Of a stretch of 64,000 bases of DNA, positions 49,723 through 60,184 are shown in pieces. The notes under the pieces are model-generated. The model saw only the letters and a program-made list of their open reading frames with translations. It was not told the DNA's origin and did no database searches. The stretch comes from Agrobacterium fabrum str. C58 (lineage in GTDB: Bacteria; Pseudomonadota; Alphaproteobacteria; Rhizobiales; Rhizobiaceae): positions 150,234-214,233 of the forward strand of contig NC_003065.3 of the NCBI RefSeq assembly GCF_000092025.1, given 5' to 3'. Position 1 is the stretch's first letter, and each line of letters begins with the position of its first letter. The translations under genes and the position numbers were made by a program.

Positions 49723-51729
49723 ATGAATTCGAGCAAGACTACGCCCCAGCGTTTAGCTGTCAGCATCGTATGTTCGCTGGCAGCCGGTTTTTGCGCGGCA
49801 AGTCTCTATGTAACATTTCGCCATGGTTTCAATGGCGAAGCGATGATGACGTTTAGCGTCTTCGCCTTTTGGTACGAGACCCCGCTCTATATGGGTCATG
49901 CGACCCCCGTCTTCTATTGCGGTTTAGCCATTGTCGTCTCGACGTCTATTGTTGTGCTGTTAAGCCAACTTATCATATCGTTTCGCAATCACGAGCATCA
50001 TGGCACGGCTCGTTGGGCGGGATTTGGCGAAATGCGGCACGCCGGTTACCTGCAGCGCTATAATCGTATCAAGGGGCCAATCTTTGGCAAGACGTGTGGC
50101 CCTCGTTGGTTCGGCAGCTATCTGACCAATGGCGAACAGCCTCACAGTCTTGTTGTCGCGCCAACGCGCGCCGGCAAAGGCGTTGGCGTCGTTATTCCGA
50201 CGCTCCTAACCTTCAAGGGTTCGGTGATAGCCCTCGACGTCAAAGGCGAGCTTTTTGAGCTGACTTCCAGAGCACGCAAAGCGGGCGGCGACGCCGTTTT
50301 CAAGTTCTCGCCTCTGGATCCAGAGCGACGGACTCATTGTTACAATCCCGTCCTCGATATTGCAGCTTTACCGCCCGAGCGGCAGTTTACCGAGACGCGC
50401 CGCCTCGCCGCAAACCTCATCACGGCCAAAGGCAAGGGAGCGGAAGGCTTTATCGACGGCGCGCGGGACCTTTTCGTTGCGGGCATCCTTACCTGTATTG
50501 AGCGCGGTACGCCAACAATTGGTGCGGTCTACGACTTATTTGCTCAACCTGGAGAGAAGTACAAACTTTTTGCGCACCTCGCGGAAGAAAGCCGAAATAA
50601 AGAGGCTCAGCGCATTTTCGACAATATGGCGGGTAACGACACGAAAATTTTGACTTCTTATACATCAGTGCTCGGCGACGGCGGACTTAACCTGTGGGCT
50701 GATCCATTGGTTAAAGCAGCGACAAGTCGATCAGATTTTTCCGTCTATGATCTGCGTCGGAAGAGGACCTGCGTCTATCTTTGCGTCAGTCCCAACGACC
50801 TCGAGGTCGTGGCGCCATTGATGCGCCTCCTTTTTCAGCAGGTCGTGTCAATTCTGCAGCGATCACTGCCAGGTAAAGATGAGCGGCATGAAGTTTTGTT
50901 TCTCCTTGACGAATTTAAACACCTGGGGAAGCTTGAGGCAATCGAGACCGCGATTACAACCATCGCCGGTTACAAAGGCCGCTTCATGTTTATTATTCAG
51001 AGTCTCTCGGCCTTGACGGGCATCTACGATGACGCGGGCAAACAAAACTTTCTCAGTAACACTGGCGTGCAAGTATTTATGGCCACGGCCGACGACGAAA
51101 CACCGACCTATATCTCAAAAGCTATCGGCGACTATACGTTCAAGGCGCGTTCGACCTCATACAGTCAAGCCCGAATGTTCGATCATAACATCCAGATTTC
51201 CGATCAGGGGGCACCGCTTTTGCGCCCCGAACAAGTGCGCTTGCTTGACGATAACAATGAAATCGTCCTTATTAAAGGGCATCCGCCTCTCAAACTACGA
51301 AAGGTGCGATATTATTCCGATCGTATGCTGAGGCGCCTTTTCGAATGCCAAATTGGCGCCCTCCCTGAGCCCGCATCTTTGATGCTTTCGGAAGGTGTCC
51401 ATCGGGATGGGCAAGACCTCAGTCAACAAGCCGCCGTCACGGAGGCGCAGGGCTTAGGTGACATCGATTCGATACCTAATAATATGGAAGCCGCTACACC
51501 GCAAAACAGTGAAATGGATGACGAGCAGGACAGCCTCCCAACTGGAATTGACGTCCCCCAGGGCCTTATTGAAAGCGATGAGGTGAAAGAAGACGCCGGT
51601 GGCGTGGTGCCAGATTTCGGTGTTTCAGCTGAAATGGCTCCAGCTATGATTGCACAACAGCAGCTGCTGGAGCAGATCATTGCGCTTCAGCAACGATATG
51701 GACCCGCGTCCTCGCACTCGGTGAAATGA
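49723..51729 (+). CDS. virD4: VirD4, T4SS coupling protein
   Basis: 668 aa from ATG 49723 (MNSSKTTPQRLAVSIVCSLA), the family length; the frame is open further upstream into virD3. Two N-terminal membrane helices, Walker A APTRAGKGVG with Lys152, Walker B EVLFLLDEFKHLGKL. It docks T-complex and effectors and passes them to VirB. Confidence 0.95.
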   Translation: MNSSKTTPQRLAVSIVCSLAAGFCAASLYVTFRHGFNGEAMMTFSVFAFWYETPLYMGHATPVFYCGLAIVVSTSIVVLLSQLIISFRNHEHHGTARWAGFGEMRHAGYLQRYNRIKGPIFGKTCGPRWFGSYLTNGEQPHSLVVAPTRAGKGVGVVIPTLLTFKGSVIALDVKGELFELTSRARKAGGDAVFKFSPLDPERRTHCYNPVLDIAALPPERQFTETRRLAANLITAKGKGAEGFIDGARDLFVAGILTCIERGTPTIGAVYDLFAQPGEKYKLFAHLAEESRNKEAQRIFDNMAGNDTKILTSYTSVLGDGGLNLWADPLVKAATSRSDFSVYDLRRKRTCVYLCVSPNDLEVVAPLMRLLFQQVVSILQRSLPGKDERHEVLFLLDEFKHLGKLEAIETAITTIAGYKGRFMFIIQSLSALTGIYDDAGKQNFLSNTGVQVFMATADDETPTYISKAIGDYTFKARSTSYSQARMFDHNIQISDQGAPLLRPEQVRLLDDNNEIVLIKGHPPLKLRKVRYYSDRMLRRLFECQIGALPEPASLMLSEGVHRDGQDLSQQAAVTEAQGLGDIDSIPNNMEAATPQNSEMDDEQDSLPTGIDVPQGLIESDEVKEDAGGVVPDFGVSAEMAPAMIAQQQLLEQIIALQQRYGPASSHSVK

Positions 51730-51840
51730 CTTCAAGCTGCCTTTCACATTGGAATCATTCGATGCGGGGCGTCGTCAGATATTCCGGTTGTATCGAATGC
51801 GGAGCTAGACCCCGAGGTTGCCGATTAAGCAGATATCGCC

Positions 51841-54363
51841 ATGAGACCTTCAGGAAACCCGAACGTCGATCTTAGCGGTTCGACTGCATCGCTTGCCGAA
51901 GTTCCCGCCGGAGCTACCCCTGTCCTTAATCTAATCGAGCCCAGGAACCGTCCGGCTGACGACTCGCTTGAGGGCCAAACCGATCGCGGCGAGCATCCAT
52001 CTGCATCATTTGACTATGATGGCATGAAGCTTGGCGCCGCGGAGCGTGAAGCATACGAGAACTGGTGTCCATCGAACCGGCCTACATGGAAAGATCTGGT
52101 ACTCAGGGCGCGCCTTGATGCAATCGACAGTTCCGCTTGGCTCCCCGATTTGGGCGAGGAGTCGCCTTTGATCTTCAGATATGAAGGGATTCCGCTGGGT
52201 GAGGGGGAACGGCAAGCCTACAAAGAATGGCAAGAGGAGGCTCAGCCCACATGGGAAGACCTCGTTGTCAACGCACGAATGGCGGTACCTGATCCTTGTG
52301 CTGACGTTGCAGACGAGCACAATCCCCTCAAAGAAGGCGAGGAGTTTCGGTCTGAAGCGTCGAAACGCAAGCGGAAAAAACCGATCGACCAGGACGAGAA
52401 TTCTCCTACATCGTTTTACTATGACGGGATGAGGCTCGGAGAACCCGAGCGCGAGGCATATGATAACTGGGGCAACGCGGAGCCGCCCACGTGGAAAGAC
52501 CTGGTACTTAAGGCGCGCCTTGATGCAATTGACAGCTCCGCCTGGCTCTTTGCTTCAGAAGGGTCTTCCTCGACTTTTGAGTATGAGGGAATTCCACTGG
52601 GTGAGGGGGAACGGCAAGCCTACAAAGAATGGCAAGAGGACGCTCAGCCCACGTGGGAGGACCTCGTCATTAATGCACGCATGGCAGAACTCGACCATCC
52701 TTCTTGGATTACAGACGAGCACAATTCCCTTGAAGAAAACTTAGAGTTTCGGCCCGATGCAAGACAGGCCAGCCTGAAGGACTCGACCGACCAGCGGAAG
52801 AGTTCTTCCGCGTCATTTATCTATGATGGAATGAAGCTCGGGGAACCCGAGCATGCTGCATACGAGAACTGGAGCAAACCGGAACGACCGTCATGGGAAG
52901 CCCTCATCCTAGATGCGCGCCAGGCTTCCATAGCAAGCTCTTCGGTTTCGAATTCGTTACTTGCAAAGACATCCTCGCCAGTCTTTCTATACGAGGGAAT
53001 GTCGCTAGGGGATGCGGAACGTCAATCGTATGGAAGGTGGAGGCAGCCTGCCCAACCGCGATGGCAAAATCTTGTGGTGAACGCGCGCCTTGCGGATCTT
53101 GATCCGTTGGCCTGGATTCCCGATGAACATGATCCGTTTGCGGAAGCCGAGGCGCTTAGCCCCACTTCGCAATCGAGTGGCGCCAACAAGTCCAACCGCG
53201 CTTTGGGTCAATCAGATTCAGGCCGGCCCGCCTTCGCATATCTGGCAGCACAAGAGGCGAGTCACCTGCAATCACCGGCATGCTCACAATTGGAAACGAG
53301 GCGTGCATTAAATTTCGGGTCGCCTGGACCGGATGCAAATCCAACGGAAAGCATCGCCAAATGTAATCGTTTGGATGGCGTCAGTAAAATTAAGCGATTA
53401 GGCACCAAAGGCCGCCGGGCAGTAAACGCGACTATTCACGGCGGCAAGTTCGGTGCGCAAGGACTGTTGTCCGAAGATTGCGGACAAGCGGCTGAGCCCT
53501 CTCCATCGGAACAAACTACTCGGCCGCGAACCGATAATATTGGTACCTATGCAAGCCGGAAAAACGAACGAGCTCGGCTGGCTACAGAGACCGGGAAATA
53601 CGAATCGGAGCACATTTTCGGATTTAAGGTCGTCCACGATACTTTGCGGGCGACCAAAGAAGGCCGTCGTCTCGAAAGGCCAATGCCGGCATACCTCGAA
53701 TACAAGGAGCTTCATCGGCAACACGTAGGGACAGGAAGAGGACGGACTGGACTGGTCGGGCGCGGATGGCCAGATGATGCGAGCTATCGCGCAGATCAAA
53801 GGGCAACCCTGTCGGACCCTGTTGCGTCCGCGGAAGGTGCAACAGCTTCAAATGGGTACCAGTTGAACCAGCTGGGCTACGCGCACCAGCTCGCCACCCA
53901 TGGTCTCCAAAGTGAAACGCCCGATGGGGTTACCATGCCAATTCAAGTTGCGACAATTAGCTACAACTATACAGTGAGTCGTGATCCGGTCCTTTCACCA
54001 CCCAGCAAAGAACAAGCGCCCCCATTGCTACACCTTGGGCCTCGTGGGCAAACGGAAGCTGTGCTTGCCCGCGAGACCGCATTGACCGGAAAATGGCCAA
54101 CTCTCGAGCGTGAGTGTCAAGTGTATCAGCGGTTTTTGGCCCTGTACGACGTAAAGAAGGATCTGGACGCCAAACAACTTGGTGTACGGCAGAAAAAGCA
54201 GGCACTCGTTGCGGCGTTGAACCGGACCGCCGGCTTAATTGGCGCGTCACCTTTGGAAGCCCAATCGTCGACCGCTGAGGTTGAATATACTACCGACGAG
54301 CCCGATGAACGACGGGTTTATGATCCGCGCGATCGAGGCAGAGACAAAGCGTTCAATCGCTGA
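51841..54363 (+). CDS. virD5: VirD5, exported nuclear effector with tandem repeats
   Basis: 840 aa. The N-terminal half has six modules in three A-B pairs: A at residues about 56, 191 and 325 (YDGMKLG..E..AYENW), B at about 111, 245 and 381 (YEGIPLGEGERQAYKEW). The C-terminus RRVYDPRDRGRDKAFNR is an arginine-rich export signal. VirD5 is reported to act in host nuclei (VIP1/VBF and Aurora kinase links). It lies 111 bases after virD4. Two of the pairs are nearly identical in DNA, so the duplication is recent. Confidence 0.93.
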   Translation: MRPSGNPNVDLSGSTASLAEVPAGATPVLNLIEPRNRPADDSLEGQTDRGEHPSASFDYDGMKLGAAEREAYENWCPSNRPTWKDLVLRARLDAIDSSAWLPDLGEESPLIFRYEGIPLGEGERQAYKEWQEEAQPTWEDLVVNARMAVPDPCADVADEHNPLKEGEEFRSEASKRKRKKPIDQDENSPTSFYYDGMRLGEPEREAYDNWGNAEPPTWKDLVLKARLDAIDSSAWLFASEGSSSTFEYEGIPLGEGERQAYKEWQEDAQPTWEDLVINARMAELDHPSWITDEHNSLEENLEFRPDARQASLKDSTDQRKSSSASFIYDGMKLGEPEHAAYENWSKPERPSWEALILDARQASIASSSVSNSLLAKTSSPVFLYEGMSLGDAERQSYGRWRQPAQPRWQNLVVNARLADLDPLAWIPDEHDPFAEAEALSPTSQSSGANKSNRALGQSDSGRPAFAYLAAQEASHLQSPACSQLETRRALNFGSPGPDANPTESIAKCNRLDGVSKIKRLGTKGRRAVNATIHGGKFGAQGLLSEDCGQAAEPSPSEQTTRPRTDNIGTYASRKNERARLATETGKYESEHIFGFKVVHDTLRATKEGRRLERPMPAYLEYKELHRQHVGTGRGRTGLVGRGWPDDASYRADQRATLSDPVASAEGATASNGYQLNQLGYAHQLATHGLQSETPDGVTMPIQVATISYNYTVSRDPVLSPPSKEQAPPLLHLGPRGQTEAVLARETALTGKWPTLERECQVYQRFLALYDVKKDLDAKQLGVRQKKQALVAALNRTAGLIGASPLEAQSSTAEVEYTTDEPDERRVYDPRDRGRDKAFNR

Positions 54364-54432
54364 CAAAGTCGCCTAGACAATGATTGTTACGGACTTCGCA
54401 ATCGATTTCTTGACAGCAGTGCCATTCAACTT

Positions 54433-54999
54433 TTGATCCACCATCTGCTTGTCTCGTCCCTGGAAAATAATCGGCGGAGAAACGCACGACAGCTTCTATT
54501 GCCAAGCCCCGTGCGATCGATCTCATGGCATATTCCCGTTATGGTCGATTTTTCGAGGGGCCGCGCAACCTCTCTCAGCAAAGATGAAGTTCTCGCGGGT
54601 CCGCCATGGGTCTCCAGGAAAATCCTGGGCGTCACGGTCGGTAAAGAATTGAAGACTTTAAGCAAACGCGAACTTGACGTTCAAAGATTACGCGCCGCGG
54701 AACGCGCCCTCGATAAACAAGTCTGGCAGAATCCTCCCGTTAACCCCTCCCGGTCGCAACGAGGAGATGCCAATAGTCATCTTCGAAACGAACGCGATGA
54801 GCGGCTAGAGTCGGAGATGACGATCGCGCATCAAGCCGCTTCCGTCTCCGTTGGCGAGGATCGCCAAGCTCTTGATGCCGCTCGATCGACCTTGAATGAA
54901 CTGCACAACTCGCCATCGTCGGATGATAGGGCAAACTTGAGTTTGCCGAGAGCCGAAATTTGCGACCGTACAACGTATCCGCCGTCTCCATCCCATTGA
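54433..54999 (+). pseudogene. virE3-like fragment between virD5 and virE1
   Basis: The frame's central part VSRKILGVTVGKELKTLSKR, then ELDVQRLRAAERALDKQVW, aligns with VirE3 (VSKKILGVTVRRKLTTLSEQ, then EHDAQKLRNSESIEHRKAW). The N-terminal ~50 codons do not match and the long VirE3 repeat region is absent. A short gene called virE0 is annotated at this place in some nopaline plasmids (from memory). It is probably a remnant of a duplicated virE3; a small expressed protein from ATG 54541 (MVDFSRGRATSLSKDE) cannot be excluded. Confidence 0.55.
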
Positions 55000-55817
55000 A
55001 TACGGATATTCCTGAGCATTGAGGTCCGTGCCAATACGTCTCCGGCAAGAGCTGGAGATTTGGCATGGCGGATGATGAGGGATTTGCTGGGCGCTTTGAG
55101 ATTGTCGAGGCGCGTCGAGGAATACTATCCCCCTCGACAAGCGAAGAGTCTGATCCGTGGGGTCGAGGCCTGCAGAACACCGTAAACGCTAACGGCGGGA
55201 TCCCGAATGACCAGTCATTGTGGCATTCCGAAAGAATTACATTCACACGGCACCGGTTACTCGATCACTATCTCCTGCGGCCTTATTCGATAAAGTCGTG
55301 CTAACTCCGTGACTTGGCAAGAATTACATATGAAACGCGATATTCGTTTAATGACGGAGGCTCGGATGGTAGATTCACCGAAGGCTCAATTCTATTAGGA
55401 GTCTTGATTGTGTCCGAAGAGTGACTGCCGCTGCAGCAGCCTAGAAAGCAATGCACGGTGATGATGTTGATCGGACGGCTTTCGTCCCGCGCAGGCTGCC
55501 GGCTGAAGCCGCTTACGTCGATAGTCAAGTTGACCTGGCGGCAAACCGACAACCTCACTGTGTGACTTGTTTTGAGCGACTTTTGGTTCAAGAGAAAGAT
55601 GAAAACCGTCGACGATTGTGGGCTTCCGGCAAAGCATGCGCCACGTCTGAAGAGAGTTGTGCAGGAGGCCCTACACTCGCACCGGGCCATTCGGGGCCAT
55701 GAAGATGGAGCAAACCTTAATTTGCACCGATAATTTTCCGTTCGATGGATTTGGGCTGGGCAGGATCGGAGCGGAAGGCACTAGGAAAATCGTAATTTCT
55801 GTAGGAGAAACAATGAT
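55000..55817. other. virE upstream region with possible small ORFs
   Basis: A 79-codon frame at 55065-55304 (MADDEGFAGRFEIVEARRG) has a GGAG ribosome-binding site but no known relatives by eye. Frames at 55301-55690 (minus) and 55451-55702 (plus) overlap each other and look spurious. GGTGCAAATTAAG (minus strand near 55714) is only a weak vir-box candidate for virE. Confidence 0.35.
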
Positions 55818-56009
55818 ATGGTGATCATCAAGCTAAATGCGAATAAAAACATGCCTGTCTTGGCGGTTGAGAAGCCGCAAGAAATTCACAAAGAGGAGTT
55901 GAGCGACCATCACCAGTCAAATGGCTTTACGAGTTTGGATCTCGAAATGATTGAACTGGAGAATTTTGTCCTTCACTGCCCGCTCCCCGAAGAAAACCTA
56001 GCCGGCTAA
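55818..56009 (+). CDS. virE1: VirE1, secretion chaperone for VirE2
   Basis: 63 aa, small and acidic with the helix LDLEMIELENFVLHC that wraps VirE2. It keeps VirE2 soluble before export. GTAGGAG lies just upstream, and virE2 begins 13 bases after its stop. Confidence 0.93.
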   Translation: MVIIKLNANKNMPVLAVEKPQEIHKEELSDHHQSNGFTSLDLEMIELENFVLHCPLPEENLAG

Positions 56010-56022
56010 AAGGAGTTAGACG

Positions 56023-57693
56023 ATGGATCCGAAGGCCGAAGGCAATGGTGAAAATATCACTGAGACCGCAGCAGGCAATGTCGAAACTTCTGATTTCGTG
56101 AATTTGAAGCGCCAGAAGAGGGAGGGCGTAAATTCCACCGGGATGTCCGAAATTGATATGACGGGTAGCCAAGAAACTCCCGAACACAACATGCACGGAA
56201 GCCCGACTCACACGGATGATCTCGGCCCGCGGTTGGATGCGGACATGCTCGATTCTCAGTCAAGTCATGTTTCTAGCAGCGCTCAAGGCAATCGGTCTGA
56301 GGTTGAAAATGAGCTATCCAACTTATTCGCGAAGATGGCTTTACCAGGCCATGATCGGCGTACCGACGAGTATATTCTTGTGCGGCAAACCGGACAAGAC
56401 AAGTTCGCAGGTACTACTAAATGTAACCTCGATCATCTGCCCACCAAGGCGGAATTCAATGCGAGCTGCCGGCTCTATAGGGATGGAGTCGGCAACTACT
56501 ATCCCCCGCCCCTCGCATTCGAGAGGATCGATATCCCGGAGCAATTGGCTGCACAATTGCATAACCTGGAGCCAAGAGAACAGAGTAAACAGTGTTTTCA
56601 GTACAAGTTGGAAGTCTGGAATCGCGCTCACGCAGAGATGGGCATCACTGGCACCGACATCTTCTATCAAACAGACAAGAATATTAAGCTCGACCGAAAT
56701 TATAAATTGAGGCCTGAGGATAGATATATACAAACAGAGAAATACGGGCGCAGAGAAATTCAAAAACGCTATGAGCACCAGTTTCAAGCTGGTTCACTGC
56801 TGCCGGATATCTTAATCAAGACCCCGCAAAATGATATACATTTCTCGTACAGGTTTGCGGGCGACGCTTACGCTAACAAGCGATTTGAGGAATTCGAACG
56901 CGCAATCAAAACTAAATACGGTAGCGATACCGAGATCAAGCTCAAATCCAAATCTGGGATTATGCATGACTCCAAATATTTGGAATCATGGGAGCGGGGC
57001 AGTGCGGATATCCGTTTCGCAGAGTTCGCCGGCGAGAATCGAGCTCACAACAAGCAGTTTCCGGCTGCGACTGTGAATATGGGAAGGCAGCCAGATGGCC
57101 AGGGAGGGATGACTCGCGATCGCCATGTAAGCGTTGACTACCTATTGCAAAACCTACCCAACTCCCCTTGGACGCAAGCCTTGAAAGAGGGAAAGTTGTG
57201 GGATCGAGTTCAGGTCCTTGCTCGCGACGGAAACCGTTACATGTCACCTTCAAGACTGGAATATTCCGACCCCGAACACTTTACCCAACTGATGGATCAA
57301 GTTGGTCTGCCCGTGTCGATGGGTCGGCAAAGTCATGCGAATAGTGTCAAGTTTGAGCAGTTTGACAGACAGGCAGCGGTTATTGTTGCGGATGGCCCGA
57401 ACTTACGTGAGGTTCCAGATTTGTCCCCGGAAAAGTTGCAACAACTGTCTCAAAAAGATGTCCTGATAGCGGATCGCAATGAAAAGGGGCAAAGAACCGG
57501 CACTTACACTAATGTTGTGGAATATGAGCGCCTGATGATGAAATTACCGAGCGACGCAGCGCAGCTTCTCGCTGAACCGTCCGATAGATATTCACGTGCT
57601 TTTGTCCGGCCGGAGCCAGCATTGCCCCCCATCAGTGACAGCCGGCGGACTTATGAAAGCCGACCGCGCGGCCCAACCGTAAACAGTCTGTAG
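56023..57693 (+). CDS. virE2: VirE2, single-strand DNA-binding effector
   Basis: 556 aa, the nopaline-type length (octopine about 533). The N-terminal region holds FVNLKRQKREGVNSTG; nuclear-signal-like basic clusters occur near residues 225-300 (KLRPEDRYIQTEKYGRREIQ). The C-terminus YESRPRGPTVNSL carries the export signal. It coats the T-strand in the plant cell. AAAGGAG precedes the ATG. Confidence 0.95.
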   Translation: MDPKAEGNGENITETAAGNVETSDFVNLKRQKREGVNSTGMSEIDMTGSQETPEHNMHGSPTHTDDLGPRLDADMLDSQSSHVSSSAQGNRSEVENELSNLFAKMALPGHDRRTDEYILVRQTGQDKFAGTTKCNLDHLPTKAEFNASCRLYRDGVGNYYPPPLAFERIDIPEQLAAQLHNLEPREQSKQCFQYKLEVWNRAHAEMGITGTDIFYQTDKNIKLDRNYKLRPEDRYIQTEKYGRREIQKRYEHQFQAGSLLPDILIKTPQNDIHFSYRFAGDAYANKRFEEFERAIKTKYGSDTEIKLKSKSGIMHDSKYLESWERGSADIRFAEFAGENRAHNKQFPAATVNMGRQPDGQGGMTRDRHVSVDYLLQNLPNSPWTQALKEGKLWDRVQVLARDGNRYMSPSRLEYSDPEHFTQLMDQVGLPVSMGRQSHANSVKFEQFDRQAAVIVADGPNLREVPDLSPEKLQQLSQKDVLIADRNEKGQRTGTYTNVVEYERLMMKLPSDAAQLLAEPSDRYSRAFVRPEPALPPISDSRRTYESRPRGPTVNSL

Positions 57694-57759
57694 ATTTCCT
57701 GATACCGCGTCAGTGACGAAGCCCTTTAGTTCAAAATATGCATTTGAAAGGATTCAACA

Positions 57760-59814
57760 ATGGTCGACACGACGAAGAAGAGTGTCGCGAAGTCGCTTAC
57801 GGCTGACATGCGCCGTTCTGCTAAGCGGCTTTCTAAGCAAATGCGTAAAGCCTCGCTTACTGAAGAGGAGGCAACAAGGAATCTAGCCCGGCTCGAAACG
57901 CCGGACCAGAAGCGAAAATATGTCGCCGATATGCAGATAATCGACAAGCTGGAAGACGGCTTTCGAGGCGAAATAAGCTATAAAATGCTGGGAAATAAAC
58001 AGCTTCGGGTCGACAGCCCAAAAGAATTAACGCGCGAGCATGGTATAATAAGAAAAACAAGAAAGGTTCTGAAGCGTAACGCAGAGACTGGCAATGTTTA
58101 CTTGGGTCTCCACGAAAAGAAGACCTGGAGGAGCGTTAGCAGCCATCTTTATGCCGAGGACGGTACACTTCGCGCGAAGCATGTGAAATACAAAGACGGA
58201 CGCTTTGAAGAAAAATGGGAACGAGACGAAAATGGCCTGCTGTTCCGCACGCAGTTTGTCAACCGAAATCGGCTATTTCAACCTATTTCCGAGAAGGTCA
58301 GCACACCCTACCGGAGCGGACCGGAAAACCGGCTCTTTCGTGAACTAACCCGTCGAAAAGGTTCCAAGCAGGAAACTTTTGAGCGGGACGAAAAAGGCAA
58401 CCTCGAGCTCATCGGCAGCAAACGTCTCGGCTTTTCCAAGAATTCGACGAAAGCCGTGGATCGTCAGACCTCTCAGACGACGATTCGAAAACTTGGTGGC
58501 GCATTCAGCAAATCTTATAGATCCCTGCTAGACACAGAGGGCAACGAACTTGGCCGAGATATATCGAGTCATCGACGGCTCTTCAACAAGCGATCGGCTG
58601 TCTACGATGAGGCTAGCGGGCAATTGACGAGCACCAAGCATACGTTCGGTAAGATCTACAAGAGTGAAACAGCGTATTTGAACGCTGATATCAAAAAAGT
58701 CTCAAAAAAGATACTCGGCGTGACGGTTCGTCGGAAACTGACGACGCTAAGTGAACAAGAACACGACGCTCAGAAGCTGCGAAATTCGGAATCCATTGAG
58801 CATAGGAAGGCTTGGCAAGAGCGCGCAGTTATCCCTAGATCGCCTCCACGGGAGACGGCAAATGTGGATTCGGCGCCGCAGTCGCATCTGGTCAACTCTC
58901 TTAGAGACGGCCGTCGTGATGAGGCTGAGCCTAGGGTTGTGCCTGCAAAAGACCGACGATTAGAAGGCGTTATACAAAATTCACCCTTGTTTCGGCAACC
59001 GAACTCCGAGCGACGGGTCGGTTCCCAAACACTACCTCCATCGTCAAATGTGCGTGCCTCAGATCCAGTTTTTCCAAGGGAAGGCGCTAAGTCGGAAAAA
59101 GGGCCAGTGGCGGTCAATCTCCAGCGTGATAATGAAAGGGAAAAGCAAGAGGAAAAAAACCTCAGTGAGAGGCGGGGAAATCTCTTCCGGTCAAGCCGGT
59201 CAATAACAGAGACGTCGTTTCCCGGATCGCCGGAAAGAATAACGATGTTAGGTTCGCGGCGGGCCTCGATAAACCCATCCGCCGATCCGCAATCGCCGGT
59301 CGGCAGAACGGATTCCCAAGCGCCGCCGATGTCCTTATTTCCGATCAATAATCATCAGTCGGATCCAAACGAGCAAGAGCTCTTGAGTTTCCTGCATAGC
59401 GTGCCAGTCCCGCCGCCTTTGGAAGTACATGGCGCACCAGGCGGGCGTGTTGAGGACAGCCTCCGTGGAGCTTCCGGAGACAGCCTGGTGCGAACGAGTT
59501 CAGTGTCGGAGAGTGTGTTCGATGAACATTCGCAAGGGCCTTTGGAACGCGATCACTCGACCAATGCGACAAGTGAGCGCTTTGATCCGCAGGCTTTGTT
59601 TGGCGAACCGGGCTTGTCGCGCGTCTCAGAAACACGACCAGAACTCTCGATGCAAGGCGACCATTTGACAAATTCGGAACAGCAAGCGTTACTGAATGAA
59701 CTGCTTAGTGTGCCATTACCGGGTCCTTTGCCGAAGGCGGATCATGAGCGACCGAGGGTTTTGGAAAGCTCACGGAGCCGAGAGCGCTCCATGTCAGGAG
59801 GGCTTTCACTTTAG
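57760..59814 (+). CDS. virE3: VirE3, exported effector
   Basis: 684 aa, very basic N-terminal half with repeated (K/R)xxGxxxxKxxRxxxxxEGxxL-type segments, and a proline/serine-rich C-terminal half. Two basic clusters resemble nuclear signals (KTRKVLKRNAETG; RRLFNKRSAVYDE). The C-terminus RPRVLESSRSRERSMSGG fits R-X7-R-X-R-X-R. VirE3 can stand in for the plant VIP1 adapter and act as a transcription activator (established). It follows virE2 by 66 bases, including a CATTTGAAAGG ribosome-binding stretch. Confidence 0.93.
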   Translation: MVDTTKKSVAKSLTADMRRSAKRLSKQMRKASLTEEEATRNLARLETPDQKRKYVADMQIIDKLEDGFRGEISYKMLGNKQLRVDSPKELTREHGIIRKTRKVLKRNAETGNVYLGLHEKKTWRSVSSHLYAEDGTLRAKHVKYKDGRFEEKWERDENGLLFRTQFVNRNRLFQPISEKVSTPYRSGPENRLFRELTRRKGSKQETFERDEKGNLELIGSKRLGFSKNSTKAVDRQTSQTTIRKLGGAFSKSYRSLLDTEGNELGRDISSHRRLFNKRSAVYDEASGQLTSTKHTFGKIYKSETAYLNADIKKVSKKILGVTVRRKLTTLSEQEHDAQKLRNSESIEHRKAWQERAVIPRSPPRETANVDSAPQSHLVNSLRDGRRDEAEPRVVPAKDRRLEGVIQNSPLFRQPNSERRVGSQTLPPSSNVRASDPVFPREGAKSEKGPVAVNLQRDNEREKQEEKNLSERRGNLFRSSRSITETSFPGSPERITMLGSRRASINPSADPQSPVGRTDSQAPPMSLFPINNHQSDPNEQELLSFLHSVPVPPPLEVHGAPGGRVEDSLRGASGDSLVRTSSVSESVFDEHSQGPLERDHSTNATSERFDPQALFGEPGLSRVSETRPELSMQGDHLTNSEQQALLNELLSVPLPGPLPKADHERPRVLESSRSRERSMSGGLSL

Positions 59815-60184
59815 AATGAAATTACCGATTCAAGTGTCCACCCAGTGGCTTGATTGAAACAGGCCAAGATGTGCGGAACACACCACTTCGAGGTGGTGCT
59901 CGAGGAATAGTTCAGAGTTGTGACATCCCGCTGCGCAGCCTCTACGCATATTAGATGACTCTGCGAGAACGTTTGTGTAGCTTGCAATGTAGCTATGTTG
60001 AACCGCCAGCCCATAGGAGCAATGCCGTGAGTGTCTCATCAAAGCCCACCTGCCGTGTCGTGCGGCCCCGCGATACCTATGCCGGAAAACAGGGCTTCAG
60101 CGTAACCGATGTCCTACCCCCCCGTTGTTCTCGCCGCCCTAATCTGTGATCGGCTTTCCATGGACGAGCAACGGGAGTTTCTCC
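59815..60184. other. virE3 downstream region, no recognised gene
   Basis: Frames at 59811-60042 (minus) and 59955-60149 (plus) lack start signals and motifs. It separates the vir region from the IS66 remnant. Confidence 0.45.

Noticed and set aside
55301..55690. Minus-strand frame (129 codons) upstream of virE1
   Set aside because: Cysteine-rich nonsense-like composition, overlapped by other frames, no start signal.
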